Shown piece by piece: positions 1-7,133 of a stretch of 10,016 nucleotides of DNA; position 1 is the stretch's first letter; each line of letters opens with the position of its first letter. The stretch is from Ruthenibacterium sp. GTDB taxonomy: Bacteria > Bacillota > Clostridia > Oscillospirales > Ruminococcaceae. The stretch covers positions 1-10,016 of the forward strand of contig JAHHSK010000067.1 of NCBI GenBank assembly GCA_020025255.1. The letters run 5' to 3'. A program made the position numbers and the translations under genes. The notes beneath the pieces were generated by a model. That model did not search any database, was not told where the DNA came from, and worked only from the letters and a program-made list of their open reading frames with translations.

Positions 1-54
1 CTGGAGGATGGCCTGAGCGAGTGGAACGATCGTCTTGCCGAGCTGAAGAAATAA
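1..54 (+). CDS. C-terminal end of a probable sugar ABC transporter substrate-binding protein (partial)
   Basis: The open frame enters from the left edge and ends at TAA after 17 codons, reading LEDGLSEWNDRLAELKK. The amphipathic Lys/Glu-rich tail ending in a short helix resembles the C-terminus of extracellular solute-binding proteins. The identification rests mainly on context: two CUT1 sugar permease genes follow on the same strand, and binding protein - permease - permease is the standard order in Firmicutes. Only 17 residues are visible, so no domain can be checked and the sugar bound cannot be guessed. A hairpin with a T-run follows directly, as is common after the highly expressed binding-protein gene. 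Confidence 0.6.
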   Translation: MEDGLSEWNDRLAELKK

Positions 55-68
55 AATGCAGTCTTCAG

Positions 69-101
69 ATGATGCCCCGGTCAAACGGGGCATCATTTTT
101 T
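69..101 (+). terminator. Intercistronic hairpin / partial terminator between binding protein and permease
   Basis: An 11-bp perfect stem (ATGATGCCCCG at 69-79 with its complement at 86-96) closes a 6-base loop and runs into six T residues at 96-101. It has the form of a rho-independent terminator. It lies 15 bases after the upstream stop and about 20 bases before the permease start, with no obvious promoter between. The likely role is partial termination or 3'-end protection, giving more binding protein than permease. This role is inferred. Confidence 0.8.
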
Positions 102-121
102 AAAAAAAGGGAGGAAATACA

Positions 122-1045
122 ATGGCCGAAAAAGCAGTGAAAAGCCGCCAAAAGCCGAAAATGAAATATTCCCTCAAGCAAAACCTGATTGCCTATTCGT
201 TTATCCTGCCGAACTTTATCGGCTTTTTGTGCCTGACATTTATTCCGATCGTATTTTCGTTCATTCTGAGCGTGTGCGAATGGGATGCAGGCAATGCATC
301 GACAGTCACGTTTGTTGGGCTTGAAAATTTCCGTGCAATGGCAAATGATCCAACGTTCAAAATCGCAACGAAAAACACCTTTATTTATACGATCGGCGTT
401 GTGCCGGCAACCATGATCCTTTCACTGCTGATCGCAATGCTGCTGAACTGCAACATCAAGGGGCGCACATTTTTCCGTGCCGTGGTTTTCTTCCCGTATG
501 TTGCTTCGCTGGTGGCTGTGGGCGTTGTGTGGAACGCGCTGTTCCACCCAAGCAACGGCCCGGTCAACCAGATCCTCGCCGCGCTTGGCGTGCAGAACCT
601 GCCGCGCTGGGCGGCTTCCACTACATGGGCCATGCCCACACTGATCCTGCTTACGATCTGGAAAAACGTGGGATACTATACCATTGTGTATCTGGCGGCA
701 CTGCAGGGCGTGCCCAAGGAACTGTATGAAGCATCGCGCATTGACGGTGCCAGCGCGTGGCAGCGCTTTAAAAACATCACATGGCCTATGGTCACGCCAA
801 CCACCTTCTTTGTGGTTGTCATGCTGACGATCTTCACGTTCAAGGTGTTCGATATCATGTATATCACAACGCAGGGCGGCCCGGGCCGAAGCACGCAGGT
901 GCTGGTGTACCACATTTACAACAAGGCGTTTATCAGTCAGGAATACGGCTATGCAAGTGCACTGGCGATGATCCTGTTTGCGATTGTTCTGGTGGTTACC
1001 CTGATCCAGTTCCGTGTGGAAAAGAAGTTTACGGATTATTTATAA
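122..1045 (+). CDS. Carbohydrate ABC transporter permease, MalF/UgpA type (CUT1 family)
   Basis: Integral membrane subunit of a binding-protein-dependent sugar importer; it pairs with the MalG-type permease encoded 18 bases downstream. The 307-residue protein has a basic cytoplasmic N-terminus (residues 1-20) and about six hydrophobic segments (roughly 22-50, 88-110, 118-140, 170-195, 228-248, 278-297). The EAA loop that docks on the ATPase is clear: it starts at E203 with EASRIDGASAWQRF and ends at the W-P of residues 221-222. The TQGGP motif at 250-254 is typical of MsmF/UgpA-like permeases. Length is normal for the family. The ATG follows a GGGAGG-type ribosome binding site by about 7 bases. 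No ATP-binding subunit is encoded in the visible window, which fits Firmicute systems that share one MsmK/MsiK-like ATPase. The substrate is unknown; the convergent alpha-galactosidase hints at an alpha-galactoside, but this is inference. Confidence 0.93.
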   Translation: MAEKAVKSRQKPKMKYSLKQNLIAYSFILPNFIGFLCLTFIPIVFSFILSVCEWDAGNASTVTFVGLENFRAMANDPTFKIATKNTFIYTIGVVPATMILSLLIAMLLNCNIKGRTFFRAVVFFPYVASLVAVGVVWNALFHPSNGPVNQILAALGVQNLPRWAASTTWAMPTLILLTIWKNVGYYTIVYLAALQGVPKELYEASRIDGASAWQRFKNITWPMVTPTTFFVVVMLTIFTFKVFDIMYITTQGGPGRSTQVLVYHIYNKAFISQEYGYASALAMILFAIVLVVTLIQFRVEKKFTDYL

Positions 1046-1063
1046 AGACGGGAGGAAAGCAAT

Positions 1064-1921
1064 ATGGAATCATCAAAGCTGCTTCGCAAACGCAACCCCG
1101 CGCTGTATTGGATAAGCCGTATTCTTCTGTATGGGGCGCTGCTGTTTGCCGCCGCCATTATGCTGCTGCCGTTTTTGTGGATGCTTTCCGCATCGGTGAA
1201 GCTGCAGCAGGATGTTTTTGAATTCCCGATCCGGTGGATACCGGATGAATTTCACTGGGAAAACTATTCGATCATCTGGGAGCAGATCCCGCTGCTTACT
1301 TATTTTAAAAACACCGCATTTCTCACGGTTGTGATCACGATCATTCAGCTCATCACTTCCAGCTTTGCGGCCTATGCATTTGCAAAAATGCAGTTCAAGG
1401 GACGCGATGCGCTGTTTTTGATGTATGTTACCACCATTGCGATCCCCTGGCAGGTATACATGGTGCCGCAGTACATCATGATGGGCAAATTCGGCCTGAC
1501 GGATTCCCTGTTCGGCATGATACTGATGCATTCGTTTACGGCGTTCGGCGTATTTTTGATCCGGCAGTTCTATATCGGTATCCCGAACGAGCTTTTGGAA
1601 GCCGCGCGCATCGATGGACTTTCCGAATACGGCATCTGGATGCGCATTATGCTGCCGCTTTCCAAACCGGCGATCGCAACGCTGTGCATTACCACCTTCG
1701 TTACGGAATGGAACGACTTCATGGGTCCGCTGATCTATCTTTCGACCGACAGCAAAAAGACATTGCAGCTGGGCCTGCGCCTGTTCATCGGTATGTACTC
1801 TGCGGATTATCAGCTTGTCATGGCGGCTTCGGTCGTATCGCTGATCCCGGTGTTCATCCTGTTTGTATGCCTGCAGCGCTTCTTCGTCGAAGGCATCGCA
1901 ACAAGCGGCCTGAAGGGCTGA
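1064..1921 (+). CDS. Carbohydrate ABC transporter permease, MalG/UgpE type (CUT1 family)
   Basis: Second membrane subunit of the sugar importer, co-transcribed with the MalF-type gene (18-base gap, GGAGGA ribosome binding site at 1051-1056, 7 bases before ATG). The 285-residue product has a short basic N-terminus, a first membrane helix at about 15-40, and further helices near 83-105, 113-135, 147-170, 203-225 and 248-270. The EAA loop reads EAARIDGLSEYGIWMRIMLP from E179 to P198, a near-canonical form. The tail ending QRFFVEGIATSGLKG is the hallmark C-terminus of MalG/MsmG-type permeases (family pattern QRYFVxGxxxGxxKG). Length is usual. Nothing is truncated. Substrate cannot be read from the permease alone. 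The gene ends the operon: a strong terminator lies about 37 bases downstream. Confidence 0.94.
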   Translation: MESSKLLRKRNPALYWISRILLYGALLFAAAIMLLPFLWMLSASVKLQQDVFEFPIRWIPDEFHWENYSIIWEQIPLLTYFKNTAFLTVVITIIQLITSSFAAYAFAKMQFKGRDALFLMYVTTIAIPWQVYMVPQYIMMGKFGLTDSLFGMILMHSFTAFGVFLIRQFYIGIPNELLEAARIDGLSEYGIWMRIMLPLSKPAIATLCITTFVTEWNDFMGPLIYLSTDSKKTLQLGLRLFIGMYSADYQLVMAASVVSLIPVFILFVCLQRFFVEGIATSGLKG

Positions 1922-1957
1922 TGCAGGGCTTGCAGAAAAAGCGATAAAAAAGAAATC

Positions 1958-1992
1958 AAAAAGGGCTGTGAGAATTTCTCACAGCCCTTTTT
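1958..1992. terminator. Bidirectional rho-independent terminator between convergent operons
   Basis: A 16-bp perfect stem (left arm 1958-1973, right arm 1977-1992, core AAAGGGCTGTGAGA) encloses a 3-base loop. The arms begin with A-run and end with T-run, so each strand has a T-tract after its hairpin. It serves the permease operon on the + strand (stop at 1921) and the alpha-galactosidase on the - strand (stop codon at 2029-2031). Confidence 0.92.
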
Positions 1993-2028
1993 GCGCGGCA
2001 AGGAAGCAGGAAAGCACCGCCGCGCATG

Positions 2029-4233
2029 TTATTTTTGCATGGAAAGATAAAACCGCTTTGTTTTGCTGTCGCAGGGAGTGTCATCCGGCAGATCGGAAGT
2101 GGAAAGCCCCATGTGCATCAGCTCATCCCCGCCGAGAATAAGCCCCAGGGGCTGCACGATATAATCGGCGTCGGGGTCAAGCCCGCGCAGGCGCACGCGC
2201 GAAAAAGCCGGGCTTGCCGGCTGGCGGAAGCGATACCAGCCCACCACGGCCTCGCTTGCATCGGGCGATACGACCATCCATGCGGCATCGTCACATTCAA
2301 ACGGGCTGCGCAGACGGTAAAAATCACCGAACTGCATCAAAGCGCGGTGCTGCTTCATCCAAGCCACCTGCCGGGCAATTTCGTCCAGATCTTCCTGCGG
2401 CAGGCGCGTCAGATCGAGTTCGTATCCAAAGGTTCCGAATATGGCAGCATCAGCACGCGCCGAAAGGCTGCTGTGCCGGTTGAGCTGATGATTGGGCGAA
2501 GCCGATACATGCGCGCCCATACAGGAAATAGGATAGACAAACGAGGTGCCGTACTGGATCTCCACGCGCTGCATGGCATCGGTATTATCGCTTGTCCAGC
2601 ATTGCGGGGCATAATACAGCATGCCGGGGTCAAACCGGGCACCCCCGGACGCACAGCTTTCAAACAGCACATGCGGGAATTCACGCGTCAGGCGTTCATA
2701 CAGCGCATACACCCCCAGAATGTAGCGGTGATAGACCGTACCCTGATCCTCCGGCCCCAGTGCGGAGCTGAAACATTCGGTGATGCAGCGGTTCATATCC
2801 CATTTGATATAAACGGCACCGCTTTCGCGCAGTGCGGCACAGATGAGATCGCCGATATACGTCACGACCTCGGGGCGGGAATAATCCAGCACATACTGAT
2901 TGCGCGTAAGGCTGGCAAAGCGGTCGGGGTCCCGCAGGATCCAATCGGGGTGGGCGCGGTACAGCTCGCTGTCGGCGTTCACCATTTCCGGTTCGATCCA
3001 AAAGCCGAAATCCAGCCCCAGCTGCTTGAGACGGCGGGCAAACCCGCCAAGGCCGTTGGGAAAACGTTCCTTGTTGTACCACCAATCGCCCAGCCCGGAG
3101 TGATCGTTCGTGCGTGTGCTGAACCAGCCGTCGTCCAGAACAAACAGCTCGATGCCGACATCGGCGGCCTTGCGGGCAAGAGCCATGAGCTTTTCTTCGT
3201 CGAAATCGAAATAGGCGGCTTCCCAGCTGTTGATGAGGATCGGGCGCGGACGGTCGCGCCATGTGCCGCGCGCAAGGCGCGACCGATACAAAGGATGAAA
3301 CACGCCGCTCATGCCCGAAAGCCCGCTGTCGGAATAGACGGCCACGGCTTCGGGCGTGGTGAAGCGTTCGCCCGGGCGCAGCGGCCACGAAAAGCCGTCC
3401 GGATGGATGCCGAGCATCACGCGGCTGACATCGAAAGCATCCACCTCGGTCTGCGCAAGAAAGTTTCCGCTGTAAACCAGACTGAAGCCGTAGGCTTCGC
3501 CGGAATGTTCGGTGGTATCCGGGCGCACCAAAGCAAGGAAGGGGTTGTGCACCGCACCCGAACAGCCGCGGCGGCTGTAGATGCGCTGGATGCCGTTCGA
3601 AAGCGCGGTGCGCTGTACGGCGCGTTCGCGCGCCCAGGTGCCGGTCAGGCGGATCATTTCAAAATCCCGGTCGGGGAAATCGATCGATGCACTCATCGCG
3701 CGCTCCAAAACCAAGGGCTCTGTGCTGTGGTTTTCAAACCGCACACTGCGTGCAACGGCGTCAAAATCGCGGAAGATCGTATAGGTAAGCGTGAGCGAAG
3801 CCTGCATGCGTTCATCAAACAGCTCCAATTCCAGCGTGTCGGCTTCGTCATCCGATTCGGTATAGGTGGAAGGCAGCCCGGGCAGCGGGGGCTTTCCCCG
3901 GGAAATGCGGTATGCGCGAAAGCGGAATTCGCAAATCGTGCTTCCCGTGCCGCGGCGCACGACATAGGCGGGTTCGCGCAGATCGCCGTGGCCGAAGTTC
4001 GGGTATTCCTGCTGCAGATGATTCATCGAAAATTCGGGGCGGTCAGGGAAGCAGTAGGGCGACATTTCGCGGCAGCGGTATTCGATCCGATGTGCGAAAG
4101 AGGGTCTGTCATGAACGGCCTTTCCGAAATAGATGTGCCCCGGCTCGCCGTTATCCAAAATGGATAGGATATAGCTGATCCTGCCGTTTGTCAAATGAAA
4201 CTCGCGGCTTTTTTCGTGGTAAAACACAGACAT
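2029..4233 (-). CDS. agaA: Alpha-galactosidase, glycoside hydrolase family 36
   Basis: Retaining exo-alpha-galactosidase that releases terminal galactose from alpha-galactosides such as melibiose, raffinose or galactosylated glycans. At 734 residues with no signal peptide it matches the cytoplasmic bacterial GH36 enzymes (Geobacillus AgaA is about 729). Layout: N-terminal beta-sandwich (about 1-330), TIM barrel (about 331-650), C-terminal beta domain (about 651-734). Visible landmarks are the W337 region (INSWEAAYFD), the DDGWF motif at 367-371, the FWIEPEMV motif at 411-418, the nucleophile D479 in KWDMNR, the SCASGG loop at 526-531, and the acid/base D549 in CWTSDNTD. These align within one residue of AgaA D478 and D548, as I recall that family. 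The ATG is 7 bases after GGAGGA (4241-4246). Only 79 bases separate it from deoC upstream, and they hold a hairpin and no convincing promoter, so it may ride on the deo transcript. The symbol is a family-based choice; substrate preference is not determined. Confidence 0.96.
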   Translation of the reverse strand: MSVFYHEKSREFHLTNGRISYILSILDNGEPGHIYFGKAVHDRPSFAHRIEYRCREMSPYCFPDRPEFSMNHLQQEYPNFGHGDLREPAYVVRRGTGSTICEFRFRAYRISRGKPPLPGLPSTYTESDDEADTLELELFDERMQASLTLTYTIFRDFDAVARSVRFENHSTEPLVLERAMSASIDFPDRDFEMIRLTGTWARERAVQRTALSNGIQRIYSRRGCSGAVHNPFLALVRPDTTEHSGEAYGFSLVYSGNFLAQTEVDAFDVSRVMLGIHPDGFSWPLRPGERFTTPEAVAVYSDSGLSGMSGVFHPLYRSRLARGTWRDRPRPILINSWEAAYFDFDEEKLMALARKAADVGIELFVLDDGWFSTRTNDHSGLGDWWYNKERFPNGLGGFARRLKQLGLDFGFWIEPEMVNADSELYRAHPDWILRDPDRFASLTRNQYVLDYSRPEVVTYIGDLICAALRESGAVYIKWDMNRCITECFSSALGPEDQGTVYHRYILGVYALYERLTREFPHVLFESCASGGARFDPGMLYYAPQCWTSDNTDAMQRVEIQYGTSFVYPISCMGAHVSASPNHQLNRHSSLSARADAAIFGTFGYELDLTRLPQEDLDEIARQVAWMKQHRALMQFGDFYRLRSPFECDDAAWMVVSPDASEAVVGWYRFRQPASPAFSRVRLRGLDPDADYIVQPLGLILGGDELMHMGLSTSDLPDDTPCDSKTKRFYLSMQK

Positions 4234-4252
4234 GGAATCATCCTCCTGCCGA

Positions 4253-4285
4253 TATACAAAGGCCGCCGGAGCAGAACCCGGCGGC
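4253..4285 (-). terminator. Hairpin between deoC and the alpha-galactosidase (weak terminator or processing site)
   Basis: An 8-bp GC-rich perfect stem (GCCGCCGG at 4262-4269, CCGGCGGC at 4278-4285) closes an 8-base loop, 27 bases after the deoC stop codon. On the - strand the sequence after the stem is CCTTTGTATATC, a poor T-run, so termination would be partial. On the + strand it is followed by five T residues, but no + gene ends here. The ribosome binding site of the alpha-galactosidase follows within 20 bases. It therefore separates, or tunes, deoC and alpha-galactosidase expression. Confidence 0.6.
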
Positions 4286-4312
4286 GTATTTTTGTGTGCA
4301 GAGCGGTGAAAA

Positions 4313-4960
4313 TCAGCCCTTCATGGCCTTGACCAAACGGCTTGTGCCCAGACGATCGGCACCCAGATGCAGAAAATCCTCGGCGTCTTCAAATCCGGCG
4401 ATGCCGCCCGCGGCTTTGATCTTGACATCCGGGCCGACATGACGGGAAAACAGCGCGATGTCCTCACGCGTTGCGCCGGCACCGCCAAAGCCCGTGGAGG
4501 TTTTGATGTAATCGGCACCGGAAGCGGTGACGATTTCGCACATCTTGATTTTTTCCTCTTCCGTCAGCAGGCAGGTTTCGATGATGACCTTCAGCAGCTT
4601 GCCGGCGCAAGCCTCCTTCACGGCTTTGATCTCATGCAGGAGGTTTTCCCATTTGCCGTCCTTCACCCAGCCGAGGTTGATGACCATATCGATTTCCGAA
4701 GCGCCGTTTTTTACGGCATCCTGCGTCATGAAGCACTTGGCGGCGGTGGTATCATAGCCGTTGGGAAAACCGATCACGGTGCAGATCGGCAGCTTGCCGT
4801 TTACATATTCCGCAGCCTGTTTTACATAGCTTGCGGGGATGCAGGCACTGGCGCAGTGATATTCCATGGCGTCATCGCAGGTTTTGCGGATCTCCTCCCA
4901 TGTGGCGGTCTGGTTCAGCAGCGTGTGATCGACTTTGCTCAAAATTTCAAATTGATCCAT
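4313..4960 (-). CDS. deoC: Deoxyribose-phosphate aldolase
   Basis: Class I aldolase that splits 2-deoxyribose 5-phosphate into glyceraldehyde-3-phosphate and acetaldehyde, the last step of deoxynucleoside catabolism in the cytoplasm. The 215-residue protein is a single TIM barrel of normal length for Gram-positive DeoC. Key residues are visible: D91 in EIDMVIN, the Schiff-base lysine K153 in YIKTSTGFG, and K182 in KIKAAGG; these correspond to D102, K167 and K201 of E. coli DeoC. The DHTLL motif (11-15) and GFPNGYDT (64-71) are also typical. The ATG follows an AAAGGA site (4971-4976) by 10 bases. The gene is last of three in udp-deoB-deoC, with 26 bases to deoB, so all are probably on one transcript. 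The upstream gene deoB makes its substrate. Confidence 0.97.
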   Translation of the reverse strand: MDQFEILSKVDHTLLNQTATWEEIRKTCDDAMEYHCASACIPASYVKQAAEYVNGKLPICTVIGFPNGYDTTAAKCFMTQDAVKNGASEIDMVINLGWVKDGKWENLLHEIKAVKEACAGKLLKVIIETCLLTEEEKIKMCEIVTASGADYIKTSTGFGGAGATREDIALFSRHVGPDVKIKAAGGIAGFEDAEDFLHLGADRLGTSRLVKAMKG

Positions 4961-4986
4961 GATGTTGTATTCCTTTCTGTTTGCAG

Positions 4987-6174
4987 TTAAAGCATTGGCA
5001 GCAGCGAAGTGCCGATGCAGTTTTCCGGCATTGTGATATCAAAGTTATCCGCAATCGTTGCGCCGATGACAGCAAAGGTATCCTGTTCGGGCACAGCGCC
5101 GCCCTGCTGCATCGAAGGGGACCACGCAAGGAAGGGCACCTTTTCGCGGGTGTGGTCGGTTCCGGTATAAGTGGGGTCGTTGCCGTGGTCGGCTGTCAGG
5201 ATCAGCAGATCGTCTGCGCCAAGAACCGGCATCAGCTCGCCCAGCTTTGCATCAAAGCGTTCGATTTCATCGGCATAGCCCTGTACATTGCGCCGGTGCC
5301 CCCAAAGAGCATCGAAATCGACCAGATTGGTGAAGCACAGCCCCTCGAACTCGGTTTGTGCCAGCTCGATCGTCTGCTCCATGCCGTGCACGGAGGACTT
5401 CGATTTGTGGGAATCCGTCAGCCCTTCGCCATCGAAGATATCATAGATCTTGCCCACAGAGATCACATCGAGGCCGCTGTCCTTCAGCGCATTGAGCACC
5501 GTGCGGCCGTAAGGCTTGAGCGCATAATCATGCCGGTTTGCCGTGCGCACAAATTCGCCTTTTTTCCTGCCGGTGTACGGGCGGGCGATGACGCGGCCTA
5601 CTTTCCATTCATCGCGCATGGTAAGTTCGCGCGCGATCTCGCAGTAACGGTACAGGTTTTCAAGCCCCATGGTTTCTTCGTTGCCGCAGATCTGCAAAAC
5701 GGAATCCGCAGAGGTGTAAACGATCAGATGACCCGTTGCGATCTCTTCTTCGGCAAGCTCGTCCAAAATCTCGGTGCCGCTGGCACTTTTGTTGCCGATG
5801 ATCGTGCGCCCCGTTCTGCGGGAAAGCTCATCGATCAGCTCCTGCGGGAAGCCCGTCTGCGTAAAGGTCCGGAATGGGGTGGTGATGTGAAGCCCCATCA
5901 TTTCCCAGTGGCCGGTCATGGTATCCTTGCCGCGGCTTTTTTCGCACAGGGGGGCGTATTTGGCAAGCGGATGTTCCGCCGGGGCAACGCCGCGCAGCTC
6001 TTTCAGGTTGCCGATGCCCAGTTTTTGCAGATTCGGGATGTGCAGCGTCCGGGCATGCTGTGCAATATGCCCGAAGGTATCCACGCCGACATCGCCGTAT
6101 TGTTCGGAATCCGCCATGGCACCGATGCCAAGGGAATCCAGAACGATTACAAAGATTCGTTTATATTTTTTCAT
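4987..6174 (-). CDS. deoB: Phosphopentomutase
   Basis: Converts ribose or deoxyribose 1-phosphate to the 5-phosphate, linking nucleoside phosphorolysis to DeoC and the pentose phosphate pathway. It belongs to the alkaline phosphatase superfamily and needs two Mn ions. With the start at 6174 the protein has 395 residues, the usual length. Metal and catalytic residues are all present: D13 in VLDSLGIG, the phosphorylated T85 in KDTMTGHW, D288 and H293 in DFDALWGH, D329-H330 in TADHGND, and H341 in TDHTREKVP. These match B. cereus DeoB with a shift of at most two. An upstream in-frame ATG at 6204 would add ten residues but lies inside udp. The chosen ATG opens MKKYKRIFVIVLD, the family N-terminus, and has AAGGGA 6 bases upstream. 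The gap to udp is 10 bases, consistent with an operon. Confidence 0.97.
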   Translation of the reverse strand: MKKYKRIFVIVLDSLGIGAMADSEQYGDVGVDTFGHIAQHARTLHIPNLQKLGIGNLKELRGVAPAEHPLAKYAPLCEKSRGKDTMTGHWEMMGLHITTPFRTFTQTGFPQELIDELSRRTGRTIIGNKSASGTEILDELAEEEIATGHLIVYTSADSVLQICGNEETMGLENLYRYCEIARELTMRDEWKVGRVIARPYTGRKKGEFVRTANRHDYALKPYGRTVLNALKDSGLDVISVGKIYDIFDGEGLTDSHKSKSSVHGMEQTIELAQTEFEGLCFTNLVDFDALWGHRRNVQGYADEIERFDAKLGELMPVLGADDLLILTADHGNDPTYTGTDHTREKVPFLAWSPSMQQGGAVPEQDTFAVIGATIADNFDITMPENCIGTSLLPML

Positions 6175-6180
6175 AGCATT

Positions 6181-6186
6181 TCCCTT
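6181..6186 (-). promoter_or_regulatory. Ribosome binding site that fixes the deoB start
   Basis: AAGGGA on the - strand, 6 bases before the ATG at 6174 and overlapping the TAA stop of udp (6185-6187). The overlap suggests translational coupling of udp and deoB. It supports the 395-residue form over the ten-residue longer one. Confidence 0.75.
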
Positions 6187-6961
6187 ACTTGCGGTCGGCG
6201 GCAATCAGCCTGCGCAGTGCGCCGACGGCAACCTTGATGGCAGCGTCCGTGTCGTGTACGATCGGATTTTCCAGCCCGGCAGCCTGCCGTTCCTGATTGG
6301 CGACAACCAGAAAATCCGAGCCGCAGCGCACGCGCAGATGGCTTGCAGCAATGAACAGGGCAGCCGATTCCATTTCGGATGCCTTGCAGCCCAGCCGCTT
6401 CCATGCTTCCCATTTATTCATCAGCTCATAGCTTACCGGCATGCGTTCCGGCTCATGCTGGCCGTAAAAGGCATCCTTGCATTCCACAATGCCGGTATGG
6501 CAGGTGTATCCAAGCTCTTTGCCCGAAGCGACCAGTGCGTTCGTCACCTCAAGATCCGCCACGGCGGGAAATTCGATCGGGGCGTATTCCTTGCTTGTGC
6601 CCTCCATGCGGATCGCGCCGGTGGCAATGACGATATCGCCGCCCACGACATCCAGCTCCATGCCGCCGCAGGTGCCCACGCGGATGAACGTATCGGCACC
6701 GCAGCGGACAAGCTCTTCCATAGCAATGGAGGCCGAAGGCCCGCCGATGCCTGTGGAGGTGACGCTTACCTTTTCCCCGTCAAGATAGCCGGTATAGGTG
6801 ACGTATTCGCGGCTGTCTGCCACAAGCTGTGCATCTTCAAAATATTCTGCGATTTTTTTGCAGCGCTTGGGGTCGCCGGGCAAAAGCACATAGCGCCCAA
6901 CATCGCCTTTGCGAAGCTGCAAATGATACTGCAGCCCGATCTCTCCGGAATAGTTTTGCAT
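6185..6961 (-). CDS. udp: Uridine phosphorylase-type nucleoside phosphorylase
   Basis: Phosphorolyses a nucleoside to free base and (deoxy)ribose 1-phosphate, the entry step of the operon. The 258-residue protein is a PNP/UDP family-1 enzyme of normal length. Its pattern follows E. coli Udp closely: phosphate-binding G29/R33 in LLPGDPKR, R51 in SREY, R94 and T97 in FIRVGT, the STGIGGPS motif at 69-76, FPAVADLE at 131-138, and ribose-binding E196-M197-E198 in SEMESA. The uracil-binding loop differs: E. coli has GQERY with Q166 and R168, while here Q168 and R173 are separated by a longer GQHEPERMP loop. Base preference (uridine, deoxyuridine, thymidine or purine) is therefore uncertain. The ATG is 9 bases after AAGGAG (6971-6976). 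It is first in udp-deoB-deoC, and deoB and deoC process its sugar product. A promoter and repeat operator lie just upstream. Confidence 0.9.
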   Translation of the reverse strand: MQNYSGEIGLQYHLQLRKGDVGRYVLLPGDPKRCKKIAEYFEDAQLVADSREYVTYTGYLDGEKVSVTSTGIGGPSASIAMEELVRCGADTFIRVGTCGGMELDVVGGDIVIATGAIRMEGTSKEYAPIEFPAVADLEVTNALVASGKELGYTCHTGIVECKDAFYGQHEPERMPVSYELMNKWEAWKRLGCKASEMESAALFIAASHLRVRCGSDFLVVANQERQAAGLENPIVHDTDAAIKVAVGALRRLIAADRK

Positions 6962-6974
6962 CGTTCCTCGCTCC

Positions 6975-6988
6975 TTTATACTTGTACA
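6975..6988. promoter_or_regulatory. Operator-like repeat 1 upstream of udp
   Basis: TTTATACTTGTACA on the + strand, identical at 12 of 14 positions to a second copy 22 bases to the right, i.e. about two helical turns away. The core TATAC-TT-GTACA is an imperfect inverted repeat. It lies between the predicted transcription start and the udp start codon, overlapping the AAGGAG ribosome binding site region (6971-6976), so a bound repressor would block transcription. Binding is inferred. Confidence 0.55.
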
Positions 6989-6996
6989 GTGTGTGT

Positions 6997-7010
6997 TTTA
7001 TACCTGTATA
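6997..7010. promoter_or_regulatory. Operator-like repeat 2 overlapping the udp transcription start
   Basis: TTTATACCTGTATA on the + strand, containing a perfect 12-base inverted repeat TATAC-CT-GTATA (6999-7010). It begins 2 bases beyond the -10 hexamer and covers the expected start point of the deo transcript, the usual place for a repressor site. The neighbouring GntR/UTRA regulator is the obvious candidate ligand, but this is inference. Confidence 0.6.
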
Positions 7011-7011
7011 T

Positions 7012-7040
7012 ATTTTACACGCCGGCTCGTGGGATTGCAA
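7012..7040 (-). promoter_or_regulatory. Promoter of the udp-deoB-deoC operon
   Basis: On the - strand, TTGCAA (7035-7040) and TAAAAT (7012-7017) are separated by exactly 17 bases. They match the sigma-A consensus at 4 of 6 and 5 of 6 positions. The start point should fall near 7005, giving a leader of about 45 bases that includes both operator-like repeats. The promoter lies after the terminator of the regulator gene, so the deo operon appears to be its own transcription unit. Confidence 0.72.
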
Positions 7041-7051
7041 GCTTCAAGTTA

Positions 7052-7096
7052 TACAAAAAACAAAACCGGCTTCTGGATAAAAATTCGCAAAAGCCG
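7052..7096 (-). terminator. Terminator of the GntR regulator gene
   Basis: On the - strand, CGGCTTTTG (7088-7096) pairs with CAGAAGCCG (7067-7075), a 9-bp stem with one G-U pair and a 12-base loop. It is followed by GTTTTGTTTTTTG, a good T-tract. It lies 37 bases after the regulator stop codon. An alternative outer pairing of ACCGGC/GCCGGT (7065-7070 with 7098-7103) is also possible. Confidence 0.7.
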
Positions 7097-7133
7097 CGCC
7101 GGTGCAGCCCGAACAAAGCGGCGGCAGGCGGGC

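Noticed and set aside
2026..4167. A 713-codon open frame on the + strand opposite the alpha-galactosidase
   Set aside because: It is codon-aligned with the real gene on the other strand, so it stays open only because that gene avoids TTA, CTA and TCA codons. It has no ribosome binding site and no recognisable domain, while the - strand frame shows a full GH36 active site.
4262..4295. A + strand terminator at the deoC/alpha-galactosidase gap, implying a + strand gene ending here
   Set aside because: The five T residues after the stem on the + strand look good, but no supported + strand gene lies to the left; the region is fully covered by the alpha-galactosidase on the - strand.
6962..7133. 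A small RNA gene or riboswitch in the regulator-udp gap
   Set aside because: The gap is accounted for by a terminator, a promoter and two operator-like repeats. No conserved aptamer fold such as a purine, PreQ1 or TPP core is recognisable.
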